A stretch of 64,000 nt of DNA from Archangium lipolyticum. GTDB taxonomy: Bacteria > Myxococcota > Myxococcia > Myxococcales > Myxococcaceae. The stretch is from the NCBI RefSeq assembly GCF_024623785.1, contig NZ_JANKBZ010000007.1, positions 310,001 through 374,000 of the forward strand, written 5' to 3'. Position numbers and translations under genes: made by a program. The notes below the pieces were generated by a model. The model saw only the letters and a list, made by a program, of their open reading frames with translations, was not told the DNA's origin and did not search any database. Positions 15,921 to 24,129 of the stretch are shown piece after piece. Within the stretch, counting starts at the first letter, position 1, and every line of letters starts with the position of its first letter.

Positions 15921-16814
15921 ATGGCGGAGACGATGGGCGGCGACATTGGCATGCAGATCCTGCAGGCCGTGCAGGGTCTGGGTGTCCGGATGGACAGGCT
16001 GGAAGCGCGGATGGAGGGTCTGGAAGTCCGGATGGACAGGCTGGAAGTGCGGATGGACAGGCTGGAAGCGCGGATGGACAGGCTGGAAGCGCGGATGGAT
16101 GCGCTGGAAGTCCGGATGGGCAAGGTGGAGGCCCGCCTGGATGCGCTGGAAGTCCGGATGGACAAGGTGGAGGCGCGCCTGGATGCGCTGGAAGTCCGGA
16201 TGGGCAAGGTGGAGGCCCGCCTGAATGCGCTGGAAGCGCGGATGGACAGGCTGGAAGCGCGGATGGATGCGCTGGAAGTCCGGATGGGCAAGGTGGAGGC
16301 CCGCCTGAATGCGCTGGAAGTCCGGATGGGCGAGGTGGAGGCCCGCTTGGATGCGCTGGAAGTCCGGATGGGCGAGGTGGAGGCCCGCTTGGATGCGCTG
16401 GAAGTCCGGATGGGCAAGGTGGAAGCGCAGGTGAGCAGCCTGTGCGTCCGGATGGACAAGGTGGAAGCGCAGGTGAGCAGCCTGTGCGTCCGGATGGACA
16501 AGGTGGAAGCGCAGGTGAGCAGCCTGTGCGTCCGGATGGACAAGGTGGAAACCCAGGTGAATGGCCTCAGTGCCCGAATGGTCGGGCAGGAAGGCTGGCT
16601 GGAGCGTCTGGTGAGAGAATTCTTCCAGTCGCGCAATGAGTTGCGAGATCAGGACCAGCAGGTACGAACGGAGCTGTCGGCGGGCGTTCGCCAGGCTCAC
16701 GCCCGTATCTCGCAGACGAATGGCACGGTGGTCCTGATGGCCTCGGTGTTGCGCAGGCCGACGGAGCTTGGCGAGGAGTTGGAGAAACGCCTGCGAGAGC
16801 TCGAAACGCACTGA
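15921..16814 (+). CDS. long heptad-repeat coiled-coil protein
   Basis: 297 residues. The ATG at 15921 has GAGGAGGGAG ideally placed upstream; a TTG at 15861 would add 20 residues without clear purpose. After about 22 residues comes an uninterrupted run of 28 heptads, mostly RMDRLEA, RMDALEV, RMGKVEA or RLDALEV (residues 23-218), which should form a long rod-like coiled coil with Met/Leu/Val cores. Three late repeats read QVSSLCVRMDKVEA and put a Cys every 14 residues. The last 80 residues form a separate helical domain (VREFFQSRNELRDQDQQ ...). There is no signal peptide or membrane helix, so a cytoplasmic structural or tethering role is likely. Function is unknown. Confidence 0.8.
   Translation: MAETMGGDIGMQILQAVQGLGVRMDRLEARMEGLEVRMDRLEVRMDRLEARMDRLEARMDALEVRMGKVEARLDALEVRMDKVEARLDALEVRMGKVEARLNALEARMDRLEARMDALEVRMGKVEARLNALEVRMGEVEARLDALEVRMGEVEARLDALEVRMGKVEAQVSSLCVRMDKVEAQVSSLCVRMDKVEAQVSSLCVRMDKVETQVNGLSARMVGQEGWLERLVREFFQSRNELRDQDQQVRTELSAGVRQAHARISQTNGTVVLMASVLRRPTELGEELEKRLRELETH
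15987..16574 (+). repeat. 21-bp tandem repeat (minisatellite) coding for 28 heptads
   Basis: The DNA repeats in 21-base units around CGGATGGACAGGCTGGAAGC, with higher-order 42-base units (RLDALEV-RMGKVEA and QVSSLCV-RMDKVEA). Near-identity between units, including at third codon positions, indicates recent expansion by slippage or unequal crossing-over. All units keep frame. Confidence 0.9.
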
Positions 16815-16926
16815 CGGCGCTCGCGCTGGAAATCGCATGTCATGAGATTTCGAGGTCCCCCGGTTGAGTTGCCGTCAGCCGTTGTCGGCTGACAGAATGG
16901 AACACCTCATCGGGGGGACCAGCAAC

Positions 16927-17508
16927 ATGCCATCGGATGGCGCGGCCGCACGCATCAAGGGAAGTGTCCTCATCACACGCCTCAATCTCTTGAGAAAGCA
17001 GGGGGGCGTGGAGCGCCTCCACCAGGTGTTCCAACGGTTGTCGGCTGCGGACCGCAAGGTGCTCGAGGGGGTCATCATGCCCATCGGCTGGTACCCGTTG
17101 GAGTTGAACCTCCGTCTCGATGACGCCATCGCCGGGGCTCTCTCCCCCAAGGACCGCGCCAGGGCCTTCGTCGAGATGGGCCGGGCCTCCGCGGAGGAGA
17201 ACCTGCAGGGCCCCCACCACGTCTTCATCCGCAAGGGGGATCCGCACTTCCTCCTCAGCCATGCGCCGGAGATCTACCGGCTCTACTACGCGGTGGGCTC
17301 ACGCACCTACGAGAAGGCCGGCGCCCGGAGCGCGGTGCTGCGCACCGTGGGCGCGGAGAGCGTCACCGAGGCGGACTGTCTCACCATCATCGGCTGGCAC
17401 CAACGCGCCATCGAAATGAGCGGTGGCCGCGACGTGCGCGTCGACCATCCAAAGTGCCGCGCCCGCGGCAACGGTTACTGCGAGTACCTCTGCTCCTGGG
17501 CTTCCTAG
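16927..17508 (+). CDS. TIGR02265-like myxobacterial protein of unknown function
   Basis: 193 residues from the ATG at 16927 (GGGGG upstream); longer starts at 16864 or 16897 are possible. The order IKGSVLITRLNLL, WYPLELNLRLDDAIA, GPHHVFIRKGDPH, IYRLYYAVGSRTYE, GWHQRAIEMSGG and the ending CRARGNGYCEYLCSW matches what I remember of TIGR02265, a family of about 200-residue paralogues nearly confined to Myxococcales. Function is unknown. The ending recalls small-molecule-binding V4R/HNOB-type domains, which is speculation. Its stop codon shares four bases (CTAG, 17505-17508) with the stop of the convergent peroxiredoxin gene. Confidence 0.6.
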   Translation: MPSDGAAARIKGSVLITRLNLLRKQGGVERLHQVFQRLSAADRKVLEGVIMPIGWYPLELNLRLDDAIAGALSPKDRARAFVEMGRASAEENLQGPHHVFIRKGDPHFLLSHAPEIYRLYYAVGSRTYEKAGARSAVLRTVGAESVTEADCLTIIGWHQRAIEMSGGRDVRVDHPKCRARGNGYCEYLCSWAS

Positions 17509-17969
17509 GTGCCCGCTGGCAGCGGGTGCTCCCTCAGGTAGCGCAGCACGTCATCCAGGTGCTTGTAGACGCGCACCTCGTGGCGGATGACGGATTCGAT
17601 GATGCCGTTCGGATCGATGATGTAGGTGACGCGCCGGTCCACTTTCAGCACGGGCCAGAGCACGTCATAGGCCTTGCTGATGGTGCGGGCCTCGTCCCCC
17701 AACAGCGAGAAGTGGATGTCCTCCTTCTCCGCGAAGGCGCACTGCGTCTTCACCGTGTCCACCGACACGCCCACCAGCTCCGCTCCGAGTGACTGAAGGT
17801 GCTCGTGGTTGTCCCGGAAGTGCCGCGTCTCCTCGGTACAGCCGATGGTGAAGGCCTTGGGGAAGAAGAAGAGCACCACCCGCCGGCCCCTCAGCGCGGA
17901 GAGCGAGAAGGCGCGTCCCTGGCAATCGGTCCCGGTGAACTCCGGGGCGGCTTGTCCCACTTCGAGCAT
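17505..17969 (-). CDS. peroxiredoxin, Bcp/AhpC-TSA family, probably 1-Cys type
   Basis: 154 residues from the ATG at 17969, preceded by AGGAGG. It has a thioredoxin fold with the peroxidatic Cys in FPKAFTIGCTEETRHFRD, the PxxxTxxC motif. The position five residues after that Cys, where Bcp proteins often carry a resolving Cys, holds Arg-His instead. No other nearby Cys is obvious apart from one in KTQCAF, so an external or atypical thiol probably resolves it. It reduces hydrogen peroxide and alkyl hydroperoxides in the cytoplasm. It diverges from the ycaO gene across 80 bases. Confidence 0.88.
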   Translation of the reverse strand: MLEVGQAAPEFTGTDCQGRAFSLSALRGRRVVLFFFPKAFTIGCTEETRHFRDNHEHLQSLGAELVGVSVDTVKTQCAFAEKEDIHFSLLGDEARTISKAYDVLWPVLKVDRRVTYIIDPNGIIESVIRHEVRVYKHLDDVLRYLREHPLPAGT

Positions 17970-18049
17970 CTTCTTCGGCCTCCTGGGCCCCGTCTCCCCT
18001 AGCATGCTTCTCCCGTTGCGCCCACGCCTCCCCGCCTCCGAGCTCCACC

Positions 18050-19216
18050 GTGCCCCTTCCGCCTGCCCCCTCGCTGACACCTGGCTTTCTCGATCGGCTC
18101 GCCCGTGCGCTGGGCGTCACCCGGGTGGCGCGGGTGACCGGGTTGGATCGCGCCGGTGTGGAGGTGGCCGCCGCGGTGCGTCCAGGCGGCTATGTGCTGC
18201 AGGTGTGCAACGGCAAGGGGTTGGAGTTCCAAGCAGCGTCGGCCGGGGCCCTCCTGGAGACGGCGGAACTGTGGGCCGCCGAGACGGTGCCCCTGGAGCG
18301 GCTCGTCTGGGGAACGCTGGAGCGCCTGGAGGCCCAGGGCCATGTCGTCTGGAGCGCCGACACCCTGGGCACCCGGGGGGGCGTGGTGGTTCCCCGCCTG
18401 TGGAGCCGGGAGGTGCGCTGCGCGTGGCGCGAGGCATCCGAGCTGTACTCCGGCCGCCCCGTGCTCGTCCCGGCGCAGGGCGTGTACTGCCCGCCCTCGG
18501 GGGCACCAGCGCTCGGGCCGATGAGCGTGCAGTGGACGAGCAACGGCTCGGGTGCGCACCCCGAGCGGGCGCGGGCGCTGCTGCATGCGCTGCTGGAGGC
18601 GACGGAGCGCGATCAGCTCGCGCGCATCCTCCCGGACGGGTGGTCGGAGGAGGTGCTCCGTGCCCGCCTGCTGCGCCCCGGTGGACTGGAGCAGGGCGCG
18701 CCTCGGACGGCGGCGCTCGCGAGCGCATTGCGTCAACGCGGCTTCGACGTCCACCTCTTCGACCTCACCCCTGGCGCTCGGACTCCTGGTGCCGCGGCCC
18801 TGCCCGTGGGCGGGGCCCTGCTCGTGGACAAGGACCAGGGGCCGGTGCCACTGGCGGCCGGCTATGCGTGCGGGCTGGGGCGTGACCAGGCCCTGCTCGG
18901 AGCCCTGCTGGAGGCGGCGCAGTCCCGTCTGACCGACATCCATGGTGCGCGCGAGGACGTGGCCGCGGCGGACCGCGAGGCCTCCCTGGCCCTGGCCACC
19001 GCCTGTGCCGAGGTGCGTCCGCGACGTACCGTGGACTCCATGCCCGACCTCTCCGACGAGGTGTCCTCGCCGGAGGAGGCCGTGCGCGAAGTGCTGGCCC
19101 GGCTCGCGAAGGCGGGTTTCTCCCGGGCCGCGGCCGTCGAGCTGGAAGCCCCTCTCCCCGGACTCCACGTGGTGCGCGTGGTGGTGCCGGGCCTGCGCGT
19201 CTCGGAGCTGCTGTGA
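18050..19216 (+). CDS. YcaO-domain cyclodehydratase/thioamidation-type enzyme
   Basis: 388 residues from a GTG at 18050. The N-terminus LARALGVTRVARVTGLDRAGVEV is a typical YcaO opening. NGKGLEFQAASAGALLETAE and LWAAETVP match the ATP/Mg-binding segment (SAxxExxE), and TSNGSGAH followed by LLHALLEATERDQLA matches the second one (ExxERD). YcaO enzymes phosphorylate peptide backbone amides to make azolines, amidines or, with TfuA, thioamides. No E1/ocin-ThiF partner is present, and the next gene overlaps by GTGA and encodes TfuA, which favours thioamide-type chemistry. No substrate peptide is evident next to it. Confidence 0.9.
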   Translation: MPLPPAPSLTPGFLDRLARALGVTRVARVTGLDRAGVEVAAAVRPGGYVLQVCNGKGLEFQAASAGALLETAELWAAETVPLERLVWGTLERLEAQGHVVWSADTLGTRGGVVVPRLWSREVRCAWREASELYSGRPVLVPAQGVYCPPSGAPALGPMSVQWTSNGSGAHPERARALLHALLEATERDQLARILPDGWSEEVLRARLLRPGGLEQGAPRTAALASALRQRGFDVHLFDLTPGARTPGAAALPVGGALLVDKDQGPVPLAAGYACGLGRDQALLGALLEAAQSRLTDIHGAREDVAAADREASLALATACAEVRPRRTVDSMPDLSDEVSSPEEAVREVLARLAKAGFSRAAAVELEAPLPGLHVVRVVVPGLRVSELL

Positions 19217-20403
19217 AACGCCGTCCGATCTCCTCCCGTCCCGATGACCTCGTCGTCTTTCTCGGCCCCTCGTTGCCGGAGGACGAGGCCCTGGCGCTGG
19301 CGCCATGCCGCGTGCTGCCACCGGCCCGTCAGGGGGACGTGTGGCGGGCGCTCTCCCTGCGCCCGAGGGCCATCGCCCTGGTGGATGGCGTCTTCGAGGC
19401 GCAGCCCTCCGTCTGGCACCACGAGCTGCTGGCCGCGCTCGATGCCGGGGTCGCGGTGTTCGGCGGCGGCAGCATGGGGGCCCTGCGCGCGGCGGAGCTC
19501 GCTGAACATGGCGTGGTGGGCGTGGGCCACATCTTCGAGGCGTACCACCGGGGCGAGCTGGTGGACGACTCCGAGGTGGCGCTGCTCCATGCCGACGCGG
19601 AGCACGGCTTTCGTCCCTTCACGGTGCCGCTCGTCAACGTGCGGCACGCGGCCCGGCTGGCGCAGCGCGCGCGGGTGCTCGCTCCTCGCGAGGCCCGGGC
19701 CCTGGTGGACGCGGCGGCGGCGCTCTTCTACCAGGACCGCACGTGGCCCCGGGTGCTGGCGGCCGTGGCGGAGGCCTGGCGTCCGGCCACCCGGGAGAAG
19801 TGGGAGGCGTGGGCCGCTGGGGGCATCGAGGATCTCAAACGTGAGGACGCGCGTGCCTGCATCCAGGCGGCCGCGGCCTTCGTCGCCTCCGGAGCACGAG
19901 CCCCCGTGAGCGAGCGCACCGGCCGTGCTCCACCGTCCTCGTACGTGCGCCGCCGCCGCCTCTTGGAAGGACTGTGCGAGACGGAGGCGGGGCTCGTGTC
20001 CTCGGAGGACGTGCTCGCCGCTCTACGGGAGACTCCCGGCGCGGTGGAGTTGGCCGAGGCGGGGTTGCGGCGGGCGTTGCTCGCGGGGTGGGCCCGGACG
20101 TTGGGCCTCTCACCCACCGCCGAGGAGGTGGCGTGGGCCGAGTCGGAGTGGTGGGCGCGCCTGGACGTCCCTCCCGCGGAGCGCGAGGCGTACCTCGCCG
20201 CCTGCGGCCTGGACGCGCACGAGCTGCGGCGCCTGTGCGAGGAGCGTGCGCTGGAACGTCTCACGCTCGAGCACGCGTCGCGGTTGCTGCCGGATGGGCC
20301 CTCGTGGGACGAGGCGCTCGCGAACGAGGCGCGTCTCCAGGGCCGCTGGGTGGAGGCAGCCGGGAGGCTCGGCACTCCGAGGCGTCGCCGTCGCAAGCGG
20401 TGA
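19213..20403 (+). CDS. TfuA-like partner of YcaO
   Basis: 396 residues from the GTG at 19213, which overlaps the ycaO stop (GTGA). The TfuA core occupies about the first 190 residues: DDLVVFLGPSLP, LPPARQGDVWRAL, IALVDGVFEAQPSVWHHELL, VFGGGSMGALRAAEL and GHIFEAYHRGELVDDSEVA. TfuA proteins were first found in trifolitoxin production; partners of YcaO are thought to deliver sulfur for thioamidation, as in methyl-coenzyme M reductase. The C-terminal 200 residues are helical and Arg/Ala-rich, ending in a basic tail (RRRRRKR), and are longer than the minimal domain. Coupled translation implies a complex with the YcaO protein. Confidence 0.88.
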   Translation: MKRRPISSRPDDLVVFLGPSLPEDEALALAPCRVLPPARQGDVWRALSLRPRAIALVDGVFEAQPSVWHHELLAALDAGVAVFGGGSMGALRAAELAEHGVVGVGHIFEAYHRGELVDDSEVALLHADAEHGFRPFTVPLVNVRHAARLAQRARVLAPREARALVDAAAALFYQDRTWPRVLAAVAEAWRPATREKWEAWAAGGIEDLKREDARACIQAAAAFVASGARAPVSERTGRAPPSSYVRRRRLLEGLCETEAGLVSSEDVLAALRETPGAVELAEAGLRRALLAGWARTLGLSPTAEEVAWAESEWWARLDVPPAEREAYLAACGLDAHELRRLCEERALERLTLEHASRLLPDGPSWDEALANEARLQGRWVEAAGRLGTPRRRRRKR

Positions 20404-20417
20404 GCCGGGGAGCCCTC

Positions 20418-20813
20418 TCAGTCGCACATCTGCCGGCAGGCGGCGGGCGCCAGCTTGGGATCGTTCTGCTGGTTGACGTAGTCCTGGCAGGAGAGCTTGC
20501 CCAGGGCCTCCTGGCATTCCTCGAACCCGCTGGCGCTGAAGTTGTCCTTGCCGGCGTTGTAGCCGACGCAGTTCTGCGAGTCCTCGGTGCGCCCGGCACA
20601 GCCGTTGGAGGTGTAGAACCTGGACTTGCACTCCTCCGCGTTGGCGCCGTAGGCGTACTGGAACACCGCCGTGTCCTTGTCCGTCCGGCACTCGAAGTTC
20701 CGCTGACACAGCTGGTCGACCATCTGGCGGCAGACCTCATCGGGTGACGCGGACGCGCAGCCAAGGGTGGTGAAGGCGAGCAGCACACTGCCCGCGAGCA
20801 GGGTCGAACGCAT
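20418..20813 (-). CDS. Cys-rich small lipoprotein, unknown function
   Basis: 131 residues. The signal peptide ends in a lipobox (TTLGC, lipidated Cys19). The mature part has ten further Cys (for example VCRQMVDQLCQRNFEC and CQEALGKLSCQDY, ending CRQMC), probably paired in disulfides. Small Cys-patterned lipoproteins of this kind are common in myxobacterial genomes. No function is known to me. It converges on tfuA with 14 bases between the stops, so it is not part of that operon. Confidence 0.75.
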   Translation of the reverse strand: MRSTLLAGSVLLAFTTLGCASASPDEVCRQMVDQLCQRNFECRTDKDTAVFQYAYGANAEECKSRFYTSNGCAGRTEDSQNCVGYNAGKDNFSASGFEECQEALGKLSCQDYVNQQNDPKLAPAACRQMCD

Positions 20814-21045
20814 GGGAGTTCATCTCCGGGGAGAGAGGGTCCTCGTCCGAGTTAGCACCGGCTTCTCTGGCATGGCCGTGACCCGGCGGGCGCGTGGCCC
20901 CGGGTGTGTGTCAGCCAACGGCCCCTGGCGGAACAGCACCCAACGGTCGACATTGTGAGGGGCCATTCCGGCGGGCGGGGGAGCGGTGGCCGCGTTACGC
21001 TGGACGGACACGGCGTGAGGGCCGCGCCGGAGGTGGCGAGGAGAG

Positions 21046-21288
21046 ATGACCCGGATCTGCCAGGACGAAGTAGGCCGCTGTGACTTCATCGACGTGCTCG
21101 AGGAGGCGGTCCTGCGGCACCGGCCGGTGGCGGTCCAGCTGCGCGAGGGCGAGGCCTTCATCGACGAGGTGCTGGACGTGGTCACCGAGCAGGGGGATGA
21201 CTTCGCCGTCTTCAAGTCCCACGAGCGGGTGCCGGTGGGGGACATCCTCGCCGTCACGAGGGCGGTGCCTGTCGAGGCGCGGTGGTGA
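21046..21288 (+). CDS. small Rof-like (Rho-binding antiterminator-like) protein
   Basis: 80 residues with GAGGAG just before the ATG. The order CDFIDVLEEAVLRHRPVAVQL, REGEAF, DVVTEQGDDFAVF and VPVGDILAVTR resembles the small beta-barrel Rof/YaeO family, which binds Rho and prevents termination. An Sm-like or SH3-like fold with another ligand is equally possible. The protein is acidic, as Rof is. It lies 31 bases before the DNA methyltransferase gene and could share its transcript. Confidence 0.45.
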   Translation: MTRICQDEVGRCDFIDVLEEAVLRHRPVAVQLREGEAFIDEVLDVVTEQGDDFAVFKSHERVPVGDILAVTRAVPVEARW

Positions 21289-21319
21289 AGCGGGGAGGCT
21301 GGGGTAGGGTGCGCGCCGG

Positions 21320-22153
21320 ATGAATCCTCACGACGAGATCGACTCCTACCGCTGCGTGCGGGCCGACGCGCGGGAACCCGAGGGCTACCGGGCCGTGCTG
21401 GGCGAGGCGAAGGCTTCCTTCCTGCACACCGACCCGCCGTACTGCCTGCTCACGAGGCGCCGCAAGGGCGGAGACCTGAGGGACCCGCGCGCGAACAAGA
21501 AGATCGACCGCAACCCCATCGTCCGCTTCGAGACAGTGCGCGACTACCGCGCCTTCACCGAGGCGTGGATGACGCGGGCGGTGGCGCACCTCACCCCGGA
21601 CGCGACGCTGGCCATCTGGACGAACCTTCTGGGCAAGGAGCCCATCCTCGCGGTGGCGCGCTCGCTGGGCTACGGCCACCTGCGGGGCGAGTACGTCTGG
21701 GGCAAGCGCACCACGGACAAGAACGCCAACGAGCAACTGCTGCGCGTCTACGAGGTGGCGCTCGTCCTGTCACGCACGCCGGAGCCCCCGTTGGACCCCG
21801 CGGGCCTGCCCACCGTCTGGGCGGTGGTGGGGGGCTACGATGACGACGCCGAGGCGGCGCGCTGGGGCAATCACCCCCACCACAAGCCCTTCTCCGTGCT
21901 GGAGCCCCTGGTGCGCACCTGGAGCCGGCCGGGGGACCGGGTGTTGGATCCATTCGCGGGCAGTGGCTCGATGCCGGCGGCGGCGCTGCGGCTGGGGCGT
22001 CAGCCGGCGTGCCTGGAGGTGGAGCCCGAGTGGGCCGAGCGGGTGACCCGGCGGCTCCGCGAGACGGCGAGCGAGCTGGCCCGGGAGGCGAGGAGTCGGC
22101 CGGAAACCAACACACCCGCTGACAAGGTATCCGCCACCGGGAATCATCGGTAG
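21320..22153 (+). CDS. DNA methyltransferase, beta class, probably N6-adenine; solitary
   Basis: 277 residues. The catalytic motif TDPPY (Asp38-Tyr41) comes before the SAM-binding motif DPFAGSGSMPAAAL (about residue 213), the motif order of beta-class amino-methyltransferases. DPPY favours N6-adenine. A charged insert (RRRKGGDLRDPRANKKIDRN) directly after DPPY probably contributes to target recognition. No restriction endonuclease or specificity gene is nearby, so it is an orphan, possibly epigenetic, enzyme. The target sequence cannot be read from the gene. Confidence 0.85.
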   Translation: MNPHDEIDSYRCVRADAREPEGYRAVLGEAKASFLHTDPPYCLLTRRRKGGDLRDPRANKKIDRNPIVRFETVRDYRAFTEAWMTRAVAHLTPDATLAIWTNLLGKEPILAVARSLGYGHLRGEYVWGKRTTDKNANEQLLRVYEVALVLSRTPEPPLDPAGLPTVWAVVGGYDDDAEAARWGNHPHHKPFSVLEPLVRTWSRPGDRVLDPFAGSGSMPAAALRLGRQPACLEVEPEWAERVTRRLRETASELAREARSRPETNTPADKVSATGNHR

Positions 22154-22217
22154 GCTGCGGAACCCCCCTGGGTCTCGAGGGGTTCGTCTCCCCAGCCACA
22201 TGCGAAGAGGCACTCGG

Positions 22218-23504
22218 ATGAAGCAGCACCAGAAGATGCTCCTGGGCATCGTCATCGGCACCGTGGCGGGCATCGCCGCCAACACCCTGGCCGCGGGGGC
22301 GCCATGGCTCGACTGGGTGGTGACGAACATCACCGCCCTGGCGGGGCAGCTCTTCCTGCGGTTGCTGCTGATGCTGGTGGTGCCGCTGCTCTTCTCCGCG
22401 CTGGTGATGGGCGTGTGCGAGCTGGACCTGAAGCAACTCGGCCGGCTGGGCCTGCGGACCATGGGCTACACCGTGGTGGTCTCCAGCATCGCGGTGCTCA
22501 TCGGGCTGCTGCTGGTCAACACGCTCAAGCCAGGCCTCGGACTGAGCGAGGAGGCCCGCGCGCTGGCGGTGAAGGGCACCTCGGTGCAGGCGGCCCCCAC
22601 CCCGAGCAACACCTCGGTGCCCTCGCTCATCGCCGCCATGATTCCCAGCAACCCGCTGAAGGCGGCGGCGGACGGGGACATGATCGCCCTCATCGTCTTC
22701 TCGCTCATCTTCGGCCTGGGGCTGGCCCTGACGCCCACGGAGGGCGCGCAGCGGCTGCGGGAGACGATCCAGGGCCTGCACGACGTGATGATGAGGCTCA
22801 TCGACGGGGTGCTGAAGCTGGCGCCCTACGGCGTGGGAGCGCTGCTCTTCAGCATGATGGCGCGCCTGGGCATCGGCGTGCTGATGCAGGTGGCCTCCTA
22901 CGTGGGCGTGGTGCTGCTGGCGCTCGGGCTGCACATGTTCGGCGTGTACTCGCTGTCGGTGCGTTTCCTCGGCGGGCGCAACCCGCTGACCTTCTTCCGC
23001 GACTGCCGCCTGGCCATCGTCACCGCCTTCTCCACGGCGTCCTCCAGCGCCACGCTGCCCACCGCGCTCAAGGTGGCCGAGGAGAACCTCAAGCTGCCGC
23101 GCAACGTGTCGCGCTTCGTGCTCACCGCCGGCTCGGCGATGAACCAGAATGGCACCGCGCTCTTCGAGGGAGTCACCGTGCTCTTCCTGGCGCAGGTGTT
23201 CGGTGTGCACCTGAGCCTCGCGGACCAGGCGGTGGTGATGTTCATCTGCGTGCTGGCGGGCATCGGCACCGCGGGCGTGCCGGCCGGCTCCATCCCGGTC
23301 ATCGCGATGATCCTGGGCCTCTTCAAGATTCCTCCCGAGGGACTGGCCCTGGTGCTCGGCGTGGACCGCTTCCTCGACATGTGCCGCACCACGCTCAACG
23401 TGACGGGGGACCTGGCCGCCGCCGTCTACGTGTCCCGCGGTGAGCCCGCGCTCGCGGCCGAGGCCGAGGAGGCCCGGCTCGAACCCGACTCGTCAGCCTC
23501 CTGA
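22218..23504 (+). CDS. dicarboxylate/amino acid:cation symporter (DAACS family)
   Basis: 428 residues from the ATG at 22218 (GAGG upstream); an ATG at 22200 is also in frame. Hallmarks of the GltP/DctA/EAAT family are present: the Ser-rich hairpin STASSSATLPT, NQNGTALFEG (family NMDGT), the second hairpin GIGTAGVPAGSIP and DRFLDMCRTTLNVTGD, whose Asp and Asn coordinate substrate and cation. About eight membrane helices plus two re-entrant loops are expected. It imports C4-dicarboxylates or Glu/Asp with Na+ or H+. The NQNGT variant may shift cation or substrate preference. Confidence 0.93.
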   Translation: MKQHQKMLLGIVIGTVAGIAANTLAAGAPWLDWVVTNITALAGQLFLRLLLMLVVPLLFSALVMGVCELDLKQLGRLGLRTMGYTVVVSSIAVLIGLLLVNTLKPGLGLSEEARALAVKGTSVQAAPTPSNTSVPSLIAAMIPSNPLKAAADGDMIALIVFSLIFGLGLALTPTEGAQRLRETIQGLHDVMMRLIDGVLKLAPYGVGALLFSMMARLGIGVLMQVASYVGVVLLALGLHMFGVYSLSVRFLGGRNPLTFFRDCRLAIVTAFSTASSSATLPTALKVAEENLKLPRNVSRFVLTAGSAMNQNGTALFEGVTVLFLAQVFGVHLSLADQAVVMFICVLAGIGTAGVPAGSIPVIAMILGLFKIPPEGLALVLGVDRFLDMCRTTLNVTGDLAAAVYVSRGEPALAAEAEEARLEPDSSAS

Positions 23505-23577
23505 GCGTGCCAGGGGGCAAGGGTTGCCCCTCGCCTCCTTGTCGTCCCATACCCGTAGCAAAGAAGGAGCAGCCACT

Positions 23578-24060
23578 ATGAAGGTGTCCAAGGACAGCGT
23601 CGTCTCATTGGAGTACCGGTTGCACCTCGGTGACGGGAAGGTCGTCGACGAGAGTGAGCCCGGGCAGCCGCTCTCCTACCTGCATGGCCGGGGGCAGATC
23701 GTCCCGGGGCTCGAGGGGCAGCTGGAGGGCATGGGCTCCGGTGAATCGAAGAAGGTGGTCGTGGCTCCCTCCCAGGGGTACGGCGAGCACGATCCGCGCG
23801 GCCTCCAGACGGTGCCCCGCGACATGTTCCCCCCCAATGCCCAGCTCCAGCCGGGCATGACCATCTCCGCGCAGACGGAGGGCGGGGACGTCATCCCCAT
23901 CACCATCCGCGAGCTGAAGGGCGATCAGGTGGTGGTGGACCTCAACCACCCGCTGGCGGGCAAGACGCTCCACTTCGACGTGACGGTGCGTGAGGTGCGT
24001 CAGGCCACCACCGAGGAGCTGGAGCACGGTCACGCCCACGGTCCGGGCGGCGCTCACTGA
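23578..24060 (+). CDS. FKBP-type peptidyl-prolyl isomerase, SlyD-like
   Basis: 160 residues; AAGAAGGAGC lies eight bases before the ATG at 23578. The FKBP half-sites flank an inserted-flap domain as in SlyD: VSLEYRLHLGDGKVVDES, GRGQIVPGLEGQLEGMGSGE, then the flap, then DLNHPLAGKTLHFDVTVREV. The C-terminus (EHGHAHGPGGAH) is His-rich, a shortened version of the metal-binding tail of SlyD. It is a cytoplasmic folding catalyst or chaperone, possibly with a nickel-handling role. Confidence 0.93.
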   Translation: MKVSKDSVVSLEYRLHLGDGKVVDESEPGQPLSYLHGRGQIVPGLEGQLEGMGSGESKKVVVAPSQGYGEHDPRGLQTVPRDMFPPNAQLQPGMTISAQTEGGDVIPITIRELKGDQVVVDLNHPLAGKTLHFDVTVREVRQATTEELEHGHAHGPGGAH

Positions 24061-24129
24061 GCGGGCGGTCCGGAAGGGCGAGATACCCACTCGTGGGGTA
24101 GGGGGTGTTCCGGTAAGGTGGCGCTCCCC

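Noticed and set aside
15987-16574. Regular 21-bp repeats that could be mistaken for a CRISPR array or integration hot spot
   Set aside because: There are no unique spacers. The units are contiguous, stay in frame and encode coiled-coil heptads, and no cas genes are present.
18004-18885. ATG-started frame overlapping ycaO in another frame as a possible RiPP precursor
   Set aside because: Its product is Arg/Gly/Ala-rich shadow sequence of ycaO with no leader/core character and no ribosome-binding site.
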